A stretch of DNA of 64,000 nt from Bacillus sp. THAF10 (GCF_009363695.1 NZ_CP045403.1:476001-540000); one strand, 5' to 3'; numbered from the stretch's first letter, positions 46,327 to 55,489 are shown. The notes: generated by a model not told the origin, from the sequence alone. Program-made: numbers and translations.

Positions 46327-46478
46327 GTCGAGTGTCACAATAATTGGCGGAAGTGTTGCAATAACCGAGGAAAGTGTTGCAATAACTCATAAAAGTGTCG
46401 CAATAACCCAGAAAAGTGTTGCAATAACTTCCAGAAGTGTCGCAATAACCCAAAAAAGTATCGCAATCACAAGCTAGA
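46327..46478 (+). repeat. 21-bp tandem array, 7 units
   Basis: GTGT(T/C)(G/A)CA begins at 46332, 46353, 46374, 46395, 46416 and 46437, and the variant GTATCGCA at 46458: an exact 21-bp period. Consensus AAAGTGTCGCAATAACCCAG, the same word as the array at 44312. It lies between convergent genes. Confidence 0.95.
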
Positions 46479-46501
46479 ATGAATGTTCAAGGCACTAAAA
46501 T

Positions 46502-46530
46502 AGGGGAATATCAAATTAGATATTCCCCTA
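46502..46530 (-). terminator. Terminator of the nitroreductase gene
   Basis: AGGGGAATATC faces GATATTCCCCT; on the minus strand it is followed by ATTTTAG. Confidence 0.75.
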
Positions 46531-46570
46531 CCCACTAACATCAAACAAAAACGCACCAAAAAAGTATTAC

Positions 46571-47119
46571 TTACCCCTTATAAACCGTCCATTTCACCTC
46601 AGCAGGCGTTCGCTCTCGCATCGGTGGCATCTTATCGAAATACCCCAAATGCAAAAATCCTACCACCTTTTCTCCCGGCTTTACGTCTAACAGTTGATGC
46701 ACTTTTGGATCATAGATGTGGGGATTTGTTTTCCACACTACGCCAAGCTGCTGTTCCCATGCAAGGAGTTGGAAGTTTTGAATAAGCGAGCTGACAGCGC
46801 CAAAATTCTCTTCCCATTGCTTTTGTCGAGGGTCCTCTTTCATGACGACAATGAGGAATGCTGCAGGCTGGCTAAAGTAATTTCTTCTGTTTTCCTGCAT
46901 CTCGGCTGGGAAGGTTTTGACCAAGTTTTCCACAAAGCCCTCTTTCTCAGCTGCCGATACAAAGATAAAGCGCCAAGGCTCACGCAAGCCGTGATTTGGT
47001 GCCCACACCGCATCGTTTAAGAGTTTTAGTACGGTTTCTCCTTTCACTTCTTTATCTGTATATCCCGCTTTTATTGAACGACGATCGCGGATGATTTGTG
47101 CTAAATTTGATTTTTCCAT
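46571..47119 (-). CDS. Nitroreductase family protein
   Basis: 182 residues. FMN-binding nitroreductase: RDRRSIKAGY at the start, APNHGLREPWRFIF and a late FLHLGYFDK. Dimeric flavoprotein using NAD(P)H. The ribosome site is GGAAGGTGA. A Fur-like box lies upstream, suggesting an iron-linked role such as ferric reduction; the substrate is not known. Confidence 0.9.
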   Translation of the reverse strand: MEKSNLAQIIRDRRSIKAGYTDKEVKGETVLKLLNDAVWAPNHGLREPWRFIFVSAAEKEGFVENLVKTFPAEMQENRRNYFSQPAAFLIVVMKEDPRQKQWEENFGAVSSLIQNFQLLAWEQQLGVVWKTNPHIYDPKVHQLLDVKPGEKVVGFLHLGYFDKMPPMRERTPAEVKWTVYKG

Positions 47120-47153
47120 GGAATCTTCACCTTCCGTTACCTTTAGGTTTATG

Positions 47154-47168
47154 TAGTAATGATTATCA
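47154..47168 (-). promoter_or_regulatory. Fur-box-like palindrome
   Basis: On the minus strand TGATAATCATTACTA: the first half-site of the 7-1-7 Fur box is perfect and the second is 5/7. It is about 35-50 bases upstream of the nitroreductase start. Confidence 0.6.
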
Positions 47169-47263
47169 TTCTCACTTACTAATTTTAAACCATATCTATC
47201 ACCATGTCTATGAAAGGTAAAAGAAAGTAATGCTGATTTATCGTAACCTGCAGCATCATAAAA

Positions 47264-47296
47264 AAGTGTAGAGAAAAAACTTCTCTACACTTTGAT
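47264..47296 (-). terminator. Terminator of the MFS gene
   Basis: AAAGTGTAGAGA faces TCTCTACACTTT, with a run of six Ts on the minus strand. Confidence 0.88.
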
Positions 47297-47330
47297 CATT
47301 CGGAGTTCAAGTACATTATCATGGTCTGTC

Positions 47331-48542
47331 TTATGCACTCAAAGTATTTGCCCCACCATCTACTCTCTGATCTTTACGTTCCAAAGCGCTGCTTACTCCA
47401 GCTAAGACGGAAGCCATCAATACCATAATTGCCCCGATCCAGGTAGTATGGATAAGCCCTATTGAGTCGGTAATGATGCCACCTAAATATGAGCCGATGG
47501 CAATTCCGGCATTAAATGCAGCAATATTTATTGCCGATGCCACATCAACTGCACTAGGAACAAAGCGCTCGGCTAGCATTACAACATATACCTGTAAGCC
47601 CGGCACATTCATAAATGCTAATAAACCCATTAAAAGAATGGTGATTAGTCCATAGATTTTAAATGGTGCGGTAAACATCAATACAAATAAGACGACTGCC
47701 TGGACTATAAACATATAGAACAAGGCGCGAATGGGATTTTCGTTGGATAACTTACCTCCAATCATATTTCCAATTGCAATCGTTATTCCATAAGCTAATA
47801 AAATGACAGCCACCGTTCCCTCTTTAAATCCAGTAATGTTCTGTAGAAGTGGTGATATGAAGGTAAACACGACAAAAGTTCCGCCATATCCTAAGGCTGT
47901 AATGATAAATAAAAGCAATAGTCGACCATTTGTTACAAGCTTAAGTTGATCTCCAAAGGTCGTTTTTGCTCCTTTTCGTAGATTAGCTGGAACAAGGATG
48001 CTATTGGCAATCAAGGCGATGACACCAATGATAACGATGGCAAGAAAGGCTGTTCTCCACCCAAATTGCTGGCCAATAAAGGTTCCAAATGGAACACCTG
48101 TTACGGTAGCTACAGTTAGACCTGTAAACATAATGGATATGGCACTAGCTCTGCGATTTTCCGGAACCAAATCGGCAGCGATTGTGGATCCAATGGACAT
48201 GAACACACCATGGGAAAATGCTGCAATTATTCGTGCTACGAGCAATACCCCTATGGTCGTAGAAAAGGCAGCAATAGTATTACCAATGATAAAGACAACC
48301 ATGATCCATAGTAATAATGTCTTGCGAGCCATATTTGATGTTAAAGAAGTTAAAATAGGAGCTCCAAACGTTACTCCTAAAGCATATAAAGAAACAGTTA
48401 ATCCCGCTGTTGTAACTGGTATATTCAAATCATCAGCAATAAGAGGAAGCAACCCGACACTGATAAATTCAGTTGTTCCAATGGCAAAAGCACTTACTGC
48501 TAATGCTAGCAATGCTAGGGTGCTTTGCTTTTTACTCAAAGC
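47331..48542 (-). CDS. MFS transporter, DHA1-type efflux
   Basis: 403 residues, 12 membrane segments. The opening (LALAVSAFAIGTTEFISVGLLP) and RIIAAFSHGVFMSIG segment are those of the AraJ/YdhP-type DHA1 exporters. ATG 48542 after AAGGAG. Divergent from an HxlR regulator that probably controls it. A second member of the family lies at 62205. Confidence 0.9.
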   Translation of the reverse strand, partial: ALSKKQSTLALLALAVSAFAIGTTEFISVGLLPLIADDLNIPVTTAGLTVSLYALGVTFGAPILTSLTSNMARKTLLLWIMVVFIIGNTIAAFSTTIGVLLVARIIAAFSHGVFMSIGSTIAADLVPENRRASAISIMFTGLTVATVTGVPFGTFIGQQFGWRTAFLAIVIIGVIALIANSILVPANLRKGAKTTFGDQLKLVTNGRLLLLFIITALGYGGTFVVFTFISPLLQNITGFKEGTVAVILLAYGITIAIGNMIGGKLSNENPIRALFYMFIVQAVVLFVLMFTAPFKIYGLITILLMGLLAFMNVPGLQVYVVMLAERFVPSAVDVASAINIAAFNAGIAIGSYLGGIITDSIGLIHTTWIGAIMVLMASVLAGVSSALERKDQRVDGGANTLSA

Positions 48543-48670
48543 CATATTATCGACTCCTTTTTTTATGGTTTTATAAATGGAAACATTCATTTCGGTTCAT
48601 CATAATGGAAAAAGAAAGTATAGTGTGAACCGGCCGGCAAATGTTATTATGAGATATATAAACCATAATG

Positions 48671-48686
48671 AAAAGTACGCACTTTT
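48671..48686. promoter_or_regulatory. Operator-like palindrome 1
   Basis: AAAAGTACGCACTTTT: perfect 6-bp half-sites with a four-base centre, between the divergent MFS and HxlR genes. Confidence 0.55.
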
Positions 48687-48699
48687 AAGTTATATAGTA

Positions 48700-48728
48700 A
48701 CTAAAAAGTAACATAGGTACTTTTTAGT
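48700..48728. promoter_or_regulatory. Operator-like palindrome 2 for HxlR
   Basis: ACTAAAAAGTA and TACTTTTTAGT form a perfect 11-bp inverted repeat with a seven-base spacer. It shares AAAAGTA half-sites with the palindrome at 48671 and lies 22 bases before the HxlR start, fitting autoregulation. Confidence 0.7.
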
Positions 48729-48750
48729 GCCTGTAAGGAGGAGAACAAGT

Positions 48751-49122
48751 ATGCAAAAAAAGAAGTACAATATTTCTGTTGAAGCGACATTAGAAGTCAT
48801 CGGTGGAAAGTGGAAATGTGTGATACTTTGCCATCTAACTCACGGTAAATTACGAACAAGCGAATTAAAGCGCCTGATGCCAAATATCACACAAAAAATG
48901 CTCACCCAGCAGCTGCGCGAGCTAGAAGAAGATGGTGTTATCAATCGAATTGTGCATAATCAAATTCCGCCAAAAGTAGAATACGAGCTCAGTGAATATG
49001 GACAAAGCTTAAAAGGAATCCTGGATTCACTATGTGCCTGGGGTGAAAATCATTTAACGAAAGTATATGGAGATAAATTCTCTGTTTTATCAGATAGCGT
49101 GTTGAATGATCAGCTAAAGTAA
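48751..49122 (+). CDS. HxlR family transcriptional regulator
   Basis: 123 residues. The HxlR winged helix shows ATLEVIGGKWKCVILCHL, LKRLMPNITQKMLTQQLRELEEDGVI and VEYELSEYG. Cys16-region (WKCVILC) carries two cysteines of the kind used for redox or electrophile sensing in YodB/HypR relatives. ATG 48751 after GGAGGAG. Divergent from the MFS gene. Confidence 0.92.
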   Translation: MQKKKYNISVEATLEVIGGKWKCVILCHLTHGKLRTSELKRLMPNITQKMLTQQLRELEEDGVINRIVHNQIPPKVEYELSEYGQSLKGILDSLCAWGENHLTKVYGDKFSVLSDSVLNDQLK

Positions 49123-49158
49123 GGGTGATTTATTTTTCCGCACTATATGAGACAGAAA

Positions 49159-49197
49159 AAAACCGATTCCTGTTATCTTTAAGGAATCGGTTTTTTA
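49159..49197. terminator. Terminator after HxlR
   Basis: AAAACCGATTCC faces GGAATCGGTTTTTT; A-rich left arm also lets it serve the convergent methyltransferase. Confidence 0.9.
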
Positions 49198-49228
49198 GGT
49201 TTAAACTTGTATTTTAGTTGATGCACTT

Positions 49229-49963
49229 TTAATTCTTACAACAACAAAACACCAACACGACAGGAATTCGTAGCCTTCTAAGATACTCCTCATCACTGGA
49301 AAAATGCTTCCTTTCAGGCGTCCCCTCGCGCAAAGCTTGTACCGAAAATCCGGCCTTAGTGAGTGCGGAAAAATAATGCTCGGTGGTACGGTGATATTTG
49401 ACAACCGTTTGTTCCATCCAGGGTTCTTTTCTTTCGCCTTCAAGAAAGTAGTCATCCACCAACCAGTTTCCGCGCTTGTCACCTGTTTTTTTACTAGCGA
49501 AGCAAGAGGTAGTAAGAGGATGCTGAACGCTAAACACAAACTTTCCCTCAGCCTTAAGCGTTTGGTAAATTTGCTGAAACAATACGTCCACATCCGCTAG
49601 ATAATGTATAGCCAATCGAGAGGTAACAAGGTCAAAGGTGCCAGGTGGATAGTAGTACGATTCCATTGTTTCGTGATGAATATTGCCGTTTTCCTCTGTC
49701 AAATGACGTTTTGCGGCTGCAGCCATTTGGGCAGATCCCTCGACACCTGTGTAGGAAGCGACCCCTCGTCCAAGCAATTCCTTGCCAAAAACAGCATCCC
49801 CACAGCCAAGATCTAAAATGTGCTGGCGTTCCACATTGCCAATAAGCTCATCCATAATTGGCCCTTCAATCGCGTTGTTAGGACTATCCGATCGCGCTCT
49901 TCTTTTTGAAAATTGCTCAAAAAAATCCTGCTGATCATATGCACTTGCTCCCCTAAATTCCAT
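49229..49963 (-). CDS. Class I SAM-dependent methyltransferase
   Basis: 244 residues. SAM motif I ILDLGCGDAVFG near residue 50, then VEGSAQM (motif II), TFDLVTSRLAIHYL (motif IV) and a partial lid. Small-molecule type. ATG 49963 after AAGGGGAG. Ends in a Cys cluster (CCCKN). Substrate unknown. Confidence 0.88.
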   Translation of the reverse strand: MEFRGASAYDQQDFFEQFSKRRARSDSPNNAIEGPIMDELIGNVERQHILDLGCGDAVFGKELLGRGVASYTGVEGSAQMAAAAKRHLTEENGNIHHETMESYYYPPGTFDLVTSRLAIHYLADVDVLFQQIYQTLKAEGKFVFSVQHPLTTSCFASKKTGDKRGNWLVDDYFLEGERKEPWMEQTVVKYHRTTEHYFSALTKAGFSVQALREGTPERKHFSSDEEYLRRLRIPVVLVFCCCKN

Positions 49964-50130
49964 GCACCTATCTCCCCTTTTTCCATACTTAAATCTTTAG
50001 CCATTTTACCATAAAAATTGTAAATATTTTCAGGTGTAAACAAACGCATCTGGATTGCGTTATTTTATCGTACATGTCTTTCTAAAAACTGTTAATAATA
50101 ACTGTAAAATAAGGTTTTAGGAGCATATCT

Positions 50131-50646
50131 ATGTCTAACAAAAAAACGAAAACCATTATTTCTTTAAGTGTTTTAATCGTTCCATGGTTAACTGCCCCTT
50201 TTTTAGGGAAAAAATCTTTTGTCCGTTTTTTGCCTGTAGCGACTTTTGCTAACCTGGTTATAAGTGTTTTTTCTGTCATTGCGAATCAAAAAAAATGGTT
50301 TAAAAACAACAGTCCGTTATTTCCGAATGCGCCAATAGATTTTACATATATTTTAGGTTCTCACTTTATCGGAACGCTGTGGATTTTTAAGCTAACATAC
50401 GGTTCCTTTCTAAAATTTATGATTGCCAACATCGTGTTAGATTGGTTTAATATTTTCCCATATGGTGGTGCATTGAAAAAAGTGGGAATCTTTAAATTAA
50501 AAAGGATGTCCCCAAGCATGTACTGGTTTATCACAGTAGTTTTAGCCGCTGTATTATATGGATATCAGTACATGATTGAAAAAGTAATTAGACAAACCAA
50601 GGGTACTCAACCAGAATTAGAAGGGCGAGAGGATAGCATTTTTTAA
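50131..50646 (+). CDS. Multi-span membrane protein, unknown
   Basis: 171 residues with about five hydrophobic segments and a hydrophilic tail (residues RQTKGTQPELEGREDS). ATG 50131 after TTAGGAG. Resembles Bacillus CBO0543-like membrane proteins only loosely. An AACGCA/TGCGTT palindrome (50043-50061) lies in the divergent promoter region. Confidence 0.65.
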   Translation: MSNKKTKTIISLSVLIVPWLTAPFLGKKSFVRFLPVATFANLVISVFSVIANQKKWFKNNSPLFPNAPIDFTYILGSHFIGTLWIFKLTYGSFLKFMIANIVLDWFNIFPYGGALKKVGIFKLKRMSPSMYWFITVVLAAVLYGYQYMIEKVIRQTKGTQPELEGREDSIF

Positions 50647-50672
50647 TAGCTTTCCCGAATAACTACTATCCT

Positions 50673-50713
50673 AAAGGGCTTTATCTACGTCTTGTAGCTA
50701 GAGCCTTTTTTTA
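50673..50713 (+). terminator. Terminator after the membrane protein
   Basis: AAAGGGCTTTATCTAC faces GTAGCTAGAGCCTTTT, with a T-run. Confidence 0.8.
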
Positions 50714-50812
50714 GTTAAACCAATCGATGTCAAAACACTCTAGTCAACTCTTCCCTCTAGACATGATATAATCACCCTTATAACCAAGAGGAGAAAAGAA
50801 AGGAAGATACAT

Positions 50813-51355
50813 ATGTCTATTGCCGTTATTTATGGAGGCACACGTGAAAAAAGCAATACCGAAATTCTAACAAAGCATGCGATTGAAGGAGTGGAAGTCG
50901 AGGAGATCTATCTTCGCAACTATTCCATTTTGCCGATTATTGATATGCGTCATGATGAGCAGGGCTTTCAGGATAGAGGAGATGATTACAATGCGGTCAT
51001 TGAGCGGGTGCTACAGCACGATACGATTATCTTTGCCACGCCAATTTATTGGTACAGCATGTCAGGCGCGATGAAAAACTTTGTGGATCGCTGGTCCCAT
51101 TCGATGAGGGATGCGGCTTTCCCAGATTTTAAGGCAACCATGGCTAACAAAGAAGCATACGTGATTGCTGTCGGAGGCGACAAGCCTTATATCAAAGGAC
51201 TTCCGATGATTGAGCAATTCAAGTACATCTTTGAATTCATGAGCATGGAGTTCAAGGGATACATTATTGGTGCTGCAAATCAACCGGGAGATATTTACGA
51301 GGATAAAGCGGCGATGTTTCAGGCGGAACAGCTGCGCGGAGATTTGATTGGGTAA
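50813..51355 (+). CDS. NADPH-dependent FMN reductase / flavodoxin-like
   Basis: 180 residues. Flavodoxin fold: IAVIYGGTREKSNTE (FMN phosphate loop), IIFATPIYWYSMSGAMKNFVDRW, typical of NADPH-dependent FMN reductases and multimeric flavodoxins. Start after AAAGGAAG. First gene of a likely operon (50813-52741) with DUF4440-type, VOC and GNAT proteins. Confidence 0.9.
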   Translation: MSIAVIYGGTREKSNTEILTKHAIEGVEVEEIYLRNYSILPIIDMRHDEQGFQDRGDDYNAVIERVLQHDTIIFATPIYWYSMSGAMKNFVDRWSHSMRDAAFPDFKATMANKEAYVIAVGGDKPYIKGLPMIEQFKYIFEFMSMEFKGYIIGAANQPGDIYEDKAAMFQAEQLRGDLIG

Positions 51356-51381
51356 AGACAATTTTATATAAAGGTGCTGAA

Positions 51382-51768
51382 ATGATGGAAGCTAATTTAA
51401 AGGAACATTTAAAAGAATTAGAAGAAAGTCACACAGGCTTAAAAGTGCGCAGAAGTCGTGAAAAGCTAGCGGAGATTCTTGCAGACGAGTTCTTTGAAAT
51501 TGGCAGTTCAGGGTATATGTTTGATAGAAAAGAATGCCTTGAAACTGGAGTCGTGTTGACGGAAATGACACTACATAACTATGAAATTTATCCATTAGCA
51601 CCGGATGTCGTTTTATCTACCTATTTTATTGTAGATAAAACCAGGAATCGCAACACGTTACGAAGTTCTATATGGAAACATATTAATGGCAGATGGCAAT
51701 TATATTTTCACCAGGGCACCATATCGCCTCTGCAATTAAGCGAAGTTCTTAAAGAATTTAAGGAATAG
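51382..51768 (+). CDS. NTF2-like (DUF4440) protein
   Basis: 128 residues. DUF4440 pattern: LLADEFFEIGSSGYMFDRKECL, then SSIWKHINGRWQLYFHQGT at the end. ATG 51382 or 51385 after AAAGGTG. Ten bases from the next gene. Confidence 0.85.
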   Translation: MMEANLKEHLKELEESHTGLKVRRSREKLAEILADEFFEIGSSGYMFDRKECLETGVVLTEMTLHNYEIYPLAPDVVLSTYFIVDKTRNRNTLRSSIWKHINGRWQLYFHQGTISPLQLSEVLKEFKE

Positions 51769-51778
51769 GAGTGATTCC

Positions 51779-52171
51779 ATGATAAAGCTCAAAGACTTCC
51801 ATCACATCAGCCTATCCGTCACCGATATCGATGCATGCCGCCATTTCTATGGTACGGTACTTGGATTCCCAGAAATCGAGCGGCCGAATTTTGATTTTCC
51901 CGGTGCGTGGTATCAGGTTGGAAGTGCTCAGCTTCATCTGATTGAAAATAAAGAGGCCATGACACTTCGACATAGCGAAAAGTTAGACAGCAGGGATGGC
52001 CATTTTGCCATTCGTGTGAAGGATTATCATGAAACGCTCGCCTATTTGAAAAAACAAGGTGTGGAAGTACTGGACAAGCGCACCGGAAAGAGCGGCTTTG
52101 CGCAGATTTTCTGCATGGATCCTTCTCACAATCTGATTGAATTTAATGTAGAACAGAGTGACTTAGGGTAG
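51779..52171 (+). CDS. VOC family protein
   Basis: 130 residues. FHHISLSVTDIDACRHFYG start (metal His), QLHLIENKE middle, HFAIRVKDY and PSHNLIEFN end with the last metal Glu; looks a complete metal site. Fosfomycin-resistance-like or dioxygenase-type fold; substrate unknown. ATG after AGGAGTG. Confidence 0.9.
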   Translation: MIKLKDFHHISLSVTDIDACRHFYGTVLGFPEIERPNFDFPGAWYQVGSAQLHLIENKEAMTLRHSEKLDSRDGHFAIRVKDYHETLAYLKKQGVEVLDKRTGKSGFAQIFCMDPSHNLIEFNVEQSDLG

Positions 52172-52183
52172 GGAGCGACAAGG

Positions 52184-52741
52184 ATGAACCCAATTTTAAA
52201 AGAATTCCCAGCAGAGTTTACAACAGAAAGGCTGCTCATTAGAATGCCGTTGCCAGGAGATGGTGCGGTGGTACATAACGCCATTCATACCTCTCTAGTT
52301 GACTTGCAGCCATGGATGATTTTTGCCCAACGCGAGCAGTCCCTAGAAGAAGTAGAGGCAAACATCCGAGAAAGCCACGCCCAATTTTTACAACGCAAGG
52401 ATTTACGATTGCTCGTTTTTTTAAAAGAGACCGGGGAATTCGTGGCATCATCAGGCTTGCATCGCATCGATTGGTCCATCCCGAAATTTGAGATAGGCTA
52501 TTGGGTAGATTCTCGTTTTAGCGGTAAGGGCTACATCACCGAAGCAGTAGAAGGAATCAGCCGTTTCGCATTTGATGAACTTCAAGCCAAACGTGTGGAG
52601 ATTCGCTGTGACTCCAACAACGCAAAAAGTCGCGGGGTTGCTGAAAGAGCAGGCTACACACTTGAGGGGATTTTGAAAAATAACGACCGCGATGTAAACG
52701 GAGAGCTGCGGGATACTTGTGTGTATGGAATGACGAGATAA
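52184..52741 (+). CDS. GNAT acetyltransferase, RimJ/RimL-like
   Basis: 185 residues. TERLLIRMPLPGDGAVV start, FEIGYWVDSRFSGKGYITEAV, VEIRCDSNNAKSRGVAERAGYT: RimJ/RimL type. ATG after TAGGGAG. Ends the likely 50813-52741 operon, followed by a strong terminator. Confidence 0.9.
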   Translation: MNPILKEFPAEFTTERLLIRMPLPGDGAVVHNAIHTSLVDLQPWMIFAQREQSLEEVEANIRESHAQFLQRKDLRLLVFLKETGEFVASSGLHRIDWSIPKFEIGYWVDSRFSGKGYITEAVEGISRFAFDELQAKRVEIRCDSNNAKSRGVAERAGYTLEGILKNNDRDVNGELRDTCVYGMTR

Positions 52742-52744
52742 CAA

Positions 52745-52782
52745 GAAGCACCAATCGAAAAGAGGATTGGTGCTTCTTTTTG
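52745..52782 (+). terminator. Terminator
   Basis: AGAAGCACCAATC faces GATTGGTGCTTCT with a seven-base loop and a T5 run. Confidence 0.92.
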
Positions 52783-52810
52783 TGGAAATAGTGAAAAGGA
52801 GGCGAAATGC

Positions 52811-53380
52811 ATGAACATCAAGCAAAAAGATATCAAGCTAGTAATCGGAGCAGGAGAGTATAACAATAACCCAGGCTGGCTCCACACACAGGAAGAAGAA
52901 TTGAACTTACTTGACGAAAAGACGTGGCAAAACAGATTTGAGGAGAATTCCATCGCAGCTATCTTGGCAGAACATGTTTGGGAGCATCTTTCCTACGAAG
53001 AGGGGCTTGCAGCGGCAACCATATGTAAAAAATATCTTACACCAGGTGGCTACATTCGTTGTGCCGTCCCGGATGGTTATTTTCCTGACGAGACCTACCA
53101 ACACATTGTAAAAGTAGGTGGACCTGGTGATCCCGATCATCCAGCTGCCAGTCATAAAATTGTGCACAACTATAAAACACTCACAACATTGTTTGAAGAT
53201 GCAGGGTACGAGGTGAAGCTGCTTGAATACTGCGATGATTATGGTGAGTTTCACCAGAACGACTGGGATGGAGCGGAAGGTGTTATTTTTCGCTCGAAAA
53301 AATATGATCCTAGAAACCAAGGAGAGAAGCTAGCGAGTCCTTCGTTGATTTTGGATGCTTATAAGAATGAAAGTATGTGA
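52811..53380 (+). CDS. SAM-dependent methyltransferase-like protein
   Basis: 189 residues. Short methyltransferase with IKLVIGAGEYNNNPGWLHT (atypical motif I), AILAEHVWEHLSYEEGL and KYLTPGGYIRCAVPDG; predicted SAM-binding but the glycine loop is degraded (GAGEYNN). ATG after AAAGGAGG. Confidence 0.75.
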   Translation: MNIKQKDIKLVIGAGEYNNNPGWLHTQEEELNLLDEKTWQNRFEENSIAAILAEHVWEHLSYEEGLAAATICKKYLTPGGYIRCAVPDGYFPDETYQHIVKVGGPGDPDHPAASHKIVHNYKTLTTLFEDAGYEVKLLEYCDDYGEFHQNDWDGAEGVIFRSKKYDPRNQGEKLASPSLILDAYKNESM

Positions 53381-53385
53381 AGAAG

Positions 53386-53429
53386 AACCTGTGCTTGGTG
53401 GTGCAAATCAGAGTCAAGCACAGGTTTAT
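53386..53429 (+). terminator. Terminator
   Basis: AACCTGTGCTTG faces CAAGCACAGGTT with a 17-base loop followed by TTAT. Confidence 0.78.
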
Positions 53430-53455
53430 GTTACTCAACTCAATGGCTTCCCCAC

Positions 53456-53650
53456 TCAAATATCAAACGGATACTGCCCTCTAAAAAACAAAATCAAATC
53501 CCCAATCACGCCGATGCAGAAAAAGATAAAATAATAGCTCGCGCTCGATACTTCCTTATTAAATAACTCCTGAATAGCTTTTACAAACAAGCGGTTAAAT
53601 CCGAACCAGCTTAGCACCCATGCAATAATTAAAAAAGCGGCAATGGTCAT
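53456..53650 (-). CDS. Small two-span membrane protein
   Basis: 64 residues: segments about 3-20 and 40-58 with a charged loop (KAIQELFNKEVSS). ATG 53650 after GAGGAGAGG. Convergent with the methyltransferase-like gene; unknown. Confidence 0.65.
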   Translation of the reverse strand: MTIAAFLIIAWVLSWFGFNRLFVKAIQELFNKEVSSASYYFIFFCIGVIGDLILFFRGQYPFDI

Positions 53651-53794
53651 TTGGCAACCTCTCCTCATTATGAATCTATGTTTATATTATCATAAAAAGT
53701 TGGTAAACTTTGTTATTTTTTAGTTGTGAATTGAAACATATTCTAGCCCCAAACCGTAATTGTGATAGAAAGGAAGAAGGGGAGGGATAGTAAG

Positions 53795-53983
53795 ATGGAT
53801 GGTTCGTTATTGTTTTTCATCATTCCATTTTTTTATTTCGTTAGTTATGTGATTTTGTTTTGGGTGTTTGTGGATGCGAGAGACAAGCACGGCACGAACA
53901 TTGGCTGCTTGTGGGCACTAATTGTGTTAGCAACGGGCCCACTCGGCTTAATTGCCTACCTTGTCGTTCGGAATATGGATTAA
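53795..53983 (+). CDS. PLDc_N-like small membrane protein
   Basis: 62 residues: one or two membrane segments with VDARDKHGTN in between and the closing LATGPLGLIAYLVVRNMD, which resembles the PLDc_N membrane domain. ATG 53795 after AGGGAGG. Standing alone. Confidence 0.65.
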   Translation: MDGSLLFFIIPFFYFVSYVILFWVFVDARDKHGTNIGCLWALIVLATGPLGLIAYLVVRNMD

Positions 53984-54057
53984 CCCTCAACTGGCACGGC
54001 CTTCCTGCATGTGGTACAATCGGAACAGCGATTTTAACGTGAAGGAAGAGAAATGAT

Positions 54058-55428
54058 ATGACAGATCTACCTGTTCAAAAAAATGAATCTTACAATGTCA
54101 CCGTCCAAGACCTGACCCACGACGGTGCCGGCGTAGCAAAAATAAACGGTTTTCCGATTTTCGTCCAAAATGCCCTGCCTGATGAGGAAGTAAAAATTAA
54201 AGTCATCAAGGTGAAAAAAGGGTACGGATTTGGGCGGCTTGAAGAGATCTATAAGCCAAGCCCTTACCGAGTCGACGCACCCTGCCCAATCTACAAGCAA
54301 TGCGGCGGCTGCCAGCTTCAGCACTTAAGCTATGAAGGCCAGCTCGTTGCCAAGCAAAAGCAGGTCAAGGATGTGCTTGAGCGCATCGGGCATCTAAAAG
54401 ACGTGCCGGTTCACCCGGTACTCGGCATGGACCACAATCCTTGGCGCTACCGCAACAAGGCCCAGGTTCCAATCGGCGAACACGAAGGCGGCCTCATTGC
54501 CGGCTTTTATCAGCAGCGCAGCCACGAAATCATCGACATGAAGGAATGCATCATCCAGCAGGAAATCAATGATCGTGTTGTCCAGACTGTTCGTGAAATC
54601 TGCGACAAGCATGGCGTTCGTGCCTATAATGAAAAAACACATAAAGGTGTGCTCAGGCATGTGATGGCACGTTACGGACTTGTTACTGGGGAAGTGATGA
54701 TTGTGCTCATCACGAGGACTCCTGATATTCCAAACCGCAAGCTAATTGTGGAAGAAATCACCGCGGCACTTCCGGAAGTGAAGTCAGTTGTGCAAAACGT
54801 GAATACGAAGAAAACAAACGTCATTTTTGGTGACGAGACCCGCGTGCTATGGGGCAACGAGTACATCTACGACTTCATCGGCGACATTAAGTTCGCAATT
54901 TCAGCACGCTCTTTTTATCAGGTGAATCCAGAGCAAACGAAGGTACTGTATGAAAAAGCCTTGGAATATGCTGATTTGACCGGCGAAGAGAGTGTCATAG
55001 ACGCCTATTGTGGCATCGGAACGATTTCTCTGTTCCTGGCTCAAAAAGCTCGAAAGGTGTTCGGAGTCGAAATCGTCCCAGAAGCGATTGAAGATGCCAA
55101 GCGTAATGCAGAGCTGAACGGAATTACCAATGCGGAATTTGCCGTTGGCGAAGCAGAAGTTGTGATTCCGAAGTGGTATAAGGAAGGAAACACAGCAGAC
55201 GTGCTAGTGGTGGACCCACCGCGTAAAGGCTGTGACGACGCATTGCTTCAAACGATTCTTGAAATGAAGCCAAAGCGTGTGGTGTATGTATCTTGTAACC
55301 CGGCGACACTTGCCCGTGACCTACGAGTGCTAGAAGACGGGGGATATAAGACTGTAGAAGTACAGCCGGTGGATATGTTTCCGCAGACAACTCATGTGGA
55401 GTGTGTGGCGCACTTAATCATAAAATAA
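54058..55428 (+). CDS. rlmD: 23S rRNA m5U methyltransferase RlmCD-like
   Basis: 456 residues. TRAM domain (about 8-65), Fe-S cluster cysteines in [14 protein letters not shown]-binding [13 protein letters not shown] near residue 315, and the catalytic Cys in [14 protein letters not shown]. RumA/RlmCD type, makes m5U in 23S rRNA. The gene is visibly richer in G+C than its neighbours. A second RNA enzyme (dihydrouridine synthase) lies at 60427. Confidence 0.93.
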   Translation: MTDLPVQKNESYNVTVQDLTHDGAGVAKINGFPIFVQNALPDEEVKIKVIKVKKGYGFGRLEEIYKPSPYRVDAPCPIYKQCGGCQLQHLSYEGQLVAKQKQVKDVLERIGHLKDVPVHPVLGMDHNPWRYRNKAQVPIGEHEGGLIAGFYQQRSHEIIDMKECIIQQEINDRVVQTVREICDKHGVRAYNEKTHKGVLRHVMARYGLVTGEVMIVLITRTPDIPNRKLIVEEITAALPEVKSVVQNVNTKKTNVIFGDETRVLWGNEYIYDFIGDIKFAISARSFYQVNPEQTKVLYEKALEYADLTGEESVIDAYCGIGTISLFLAQKARKVFGVEIVPEAIEDAKRNAELNGITNAEFAVGEAEVVIPKWYKEGNTADVLVVDPPRKGCDDALLQTILEMKPKRVVYVSCNPATLARDLRVLEDGGYKTVEVQPVDMFPQTTHVECVAHLIIK

Positions 55429-55489
55429 AAATTGCGACCAAATACTTGTTTTCAATAAATGTATTTTAACAAGGTGCAAATTTTTAGTA

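Noticed and set aside
44312..46478. CRISPR array
   Set aside because: Units are contiguous 21-mers with no unique spacers of regular length, no leader and no cas genes.
47998..48576. A 192-codon plus-strand frame opposite the MFS gene
   Set aside because: Mirror frame of a hydrophobic gene with no ribosome site and no family features.
52451..53320. Several minus-strand frames opposite the GNAT and methyltransferase-like genes
   Set aside because: Shadows without ribosome sites; the plus-strand genes have clear families.
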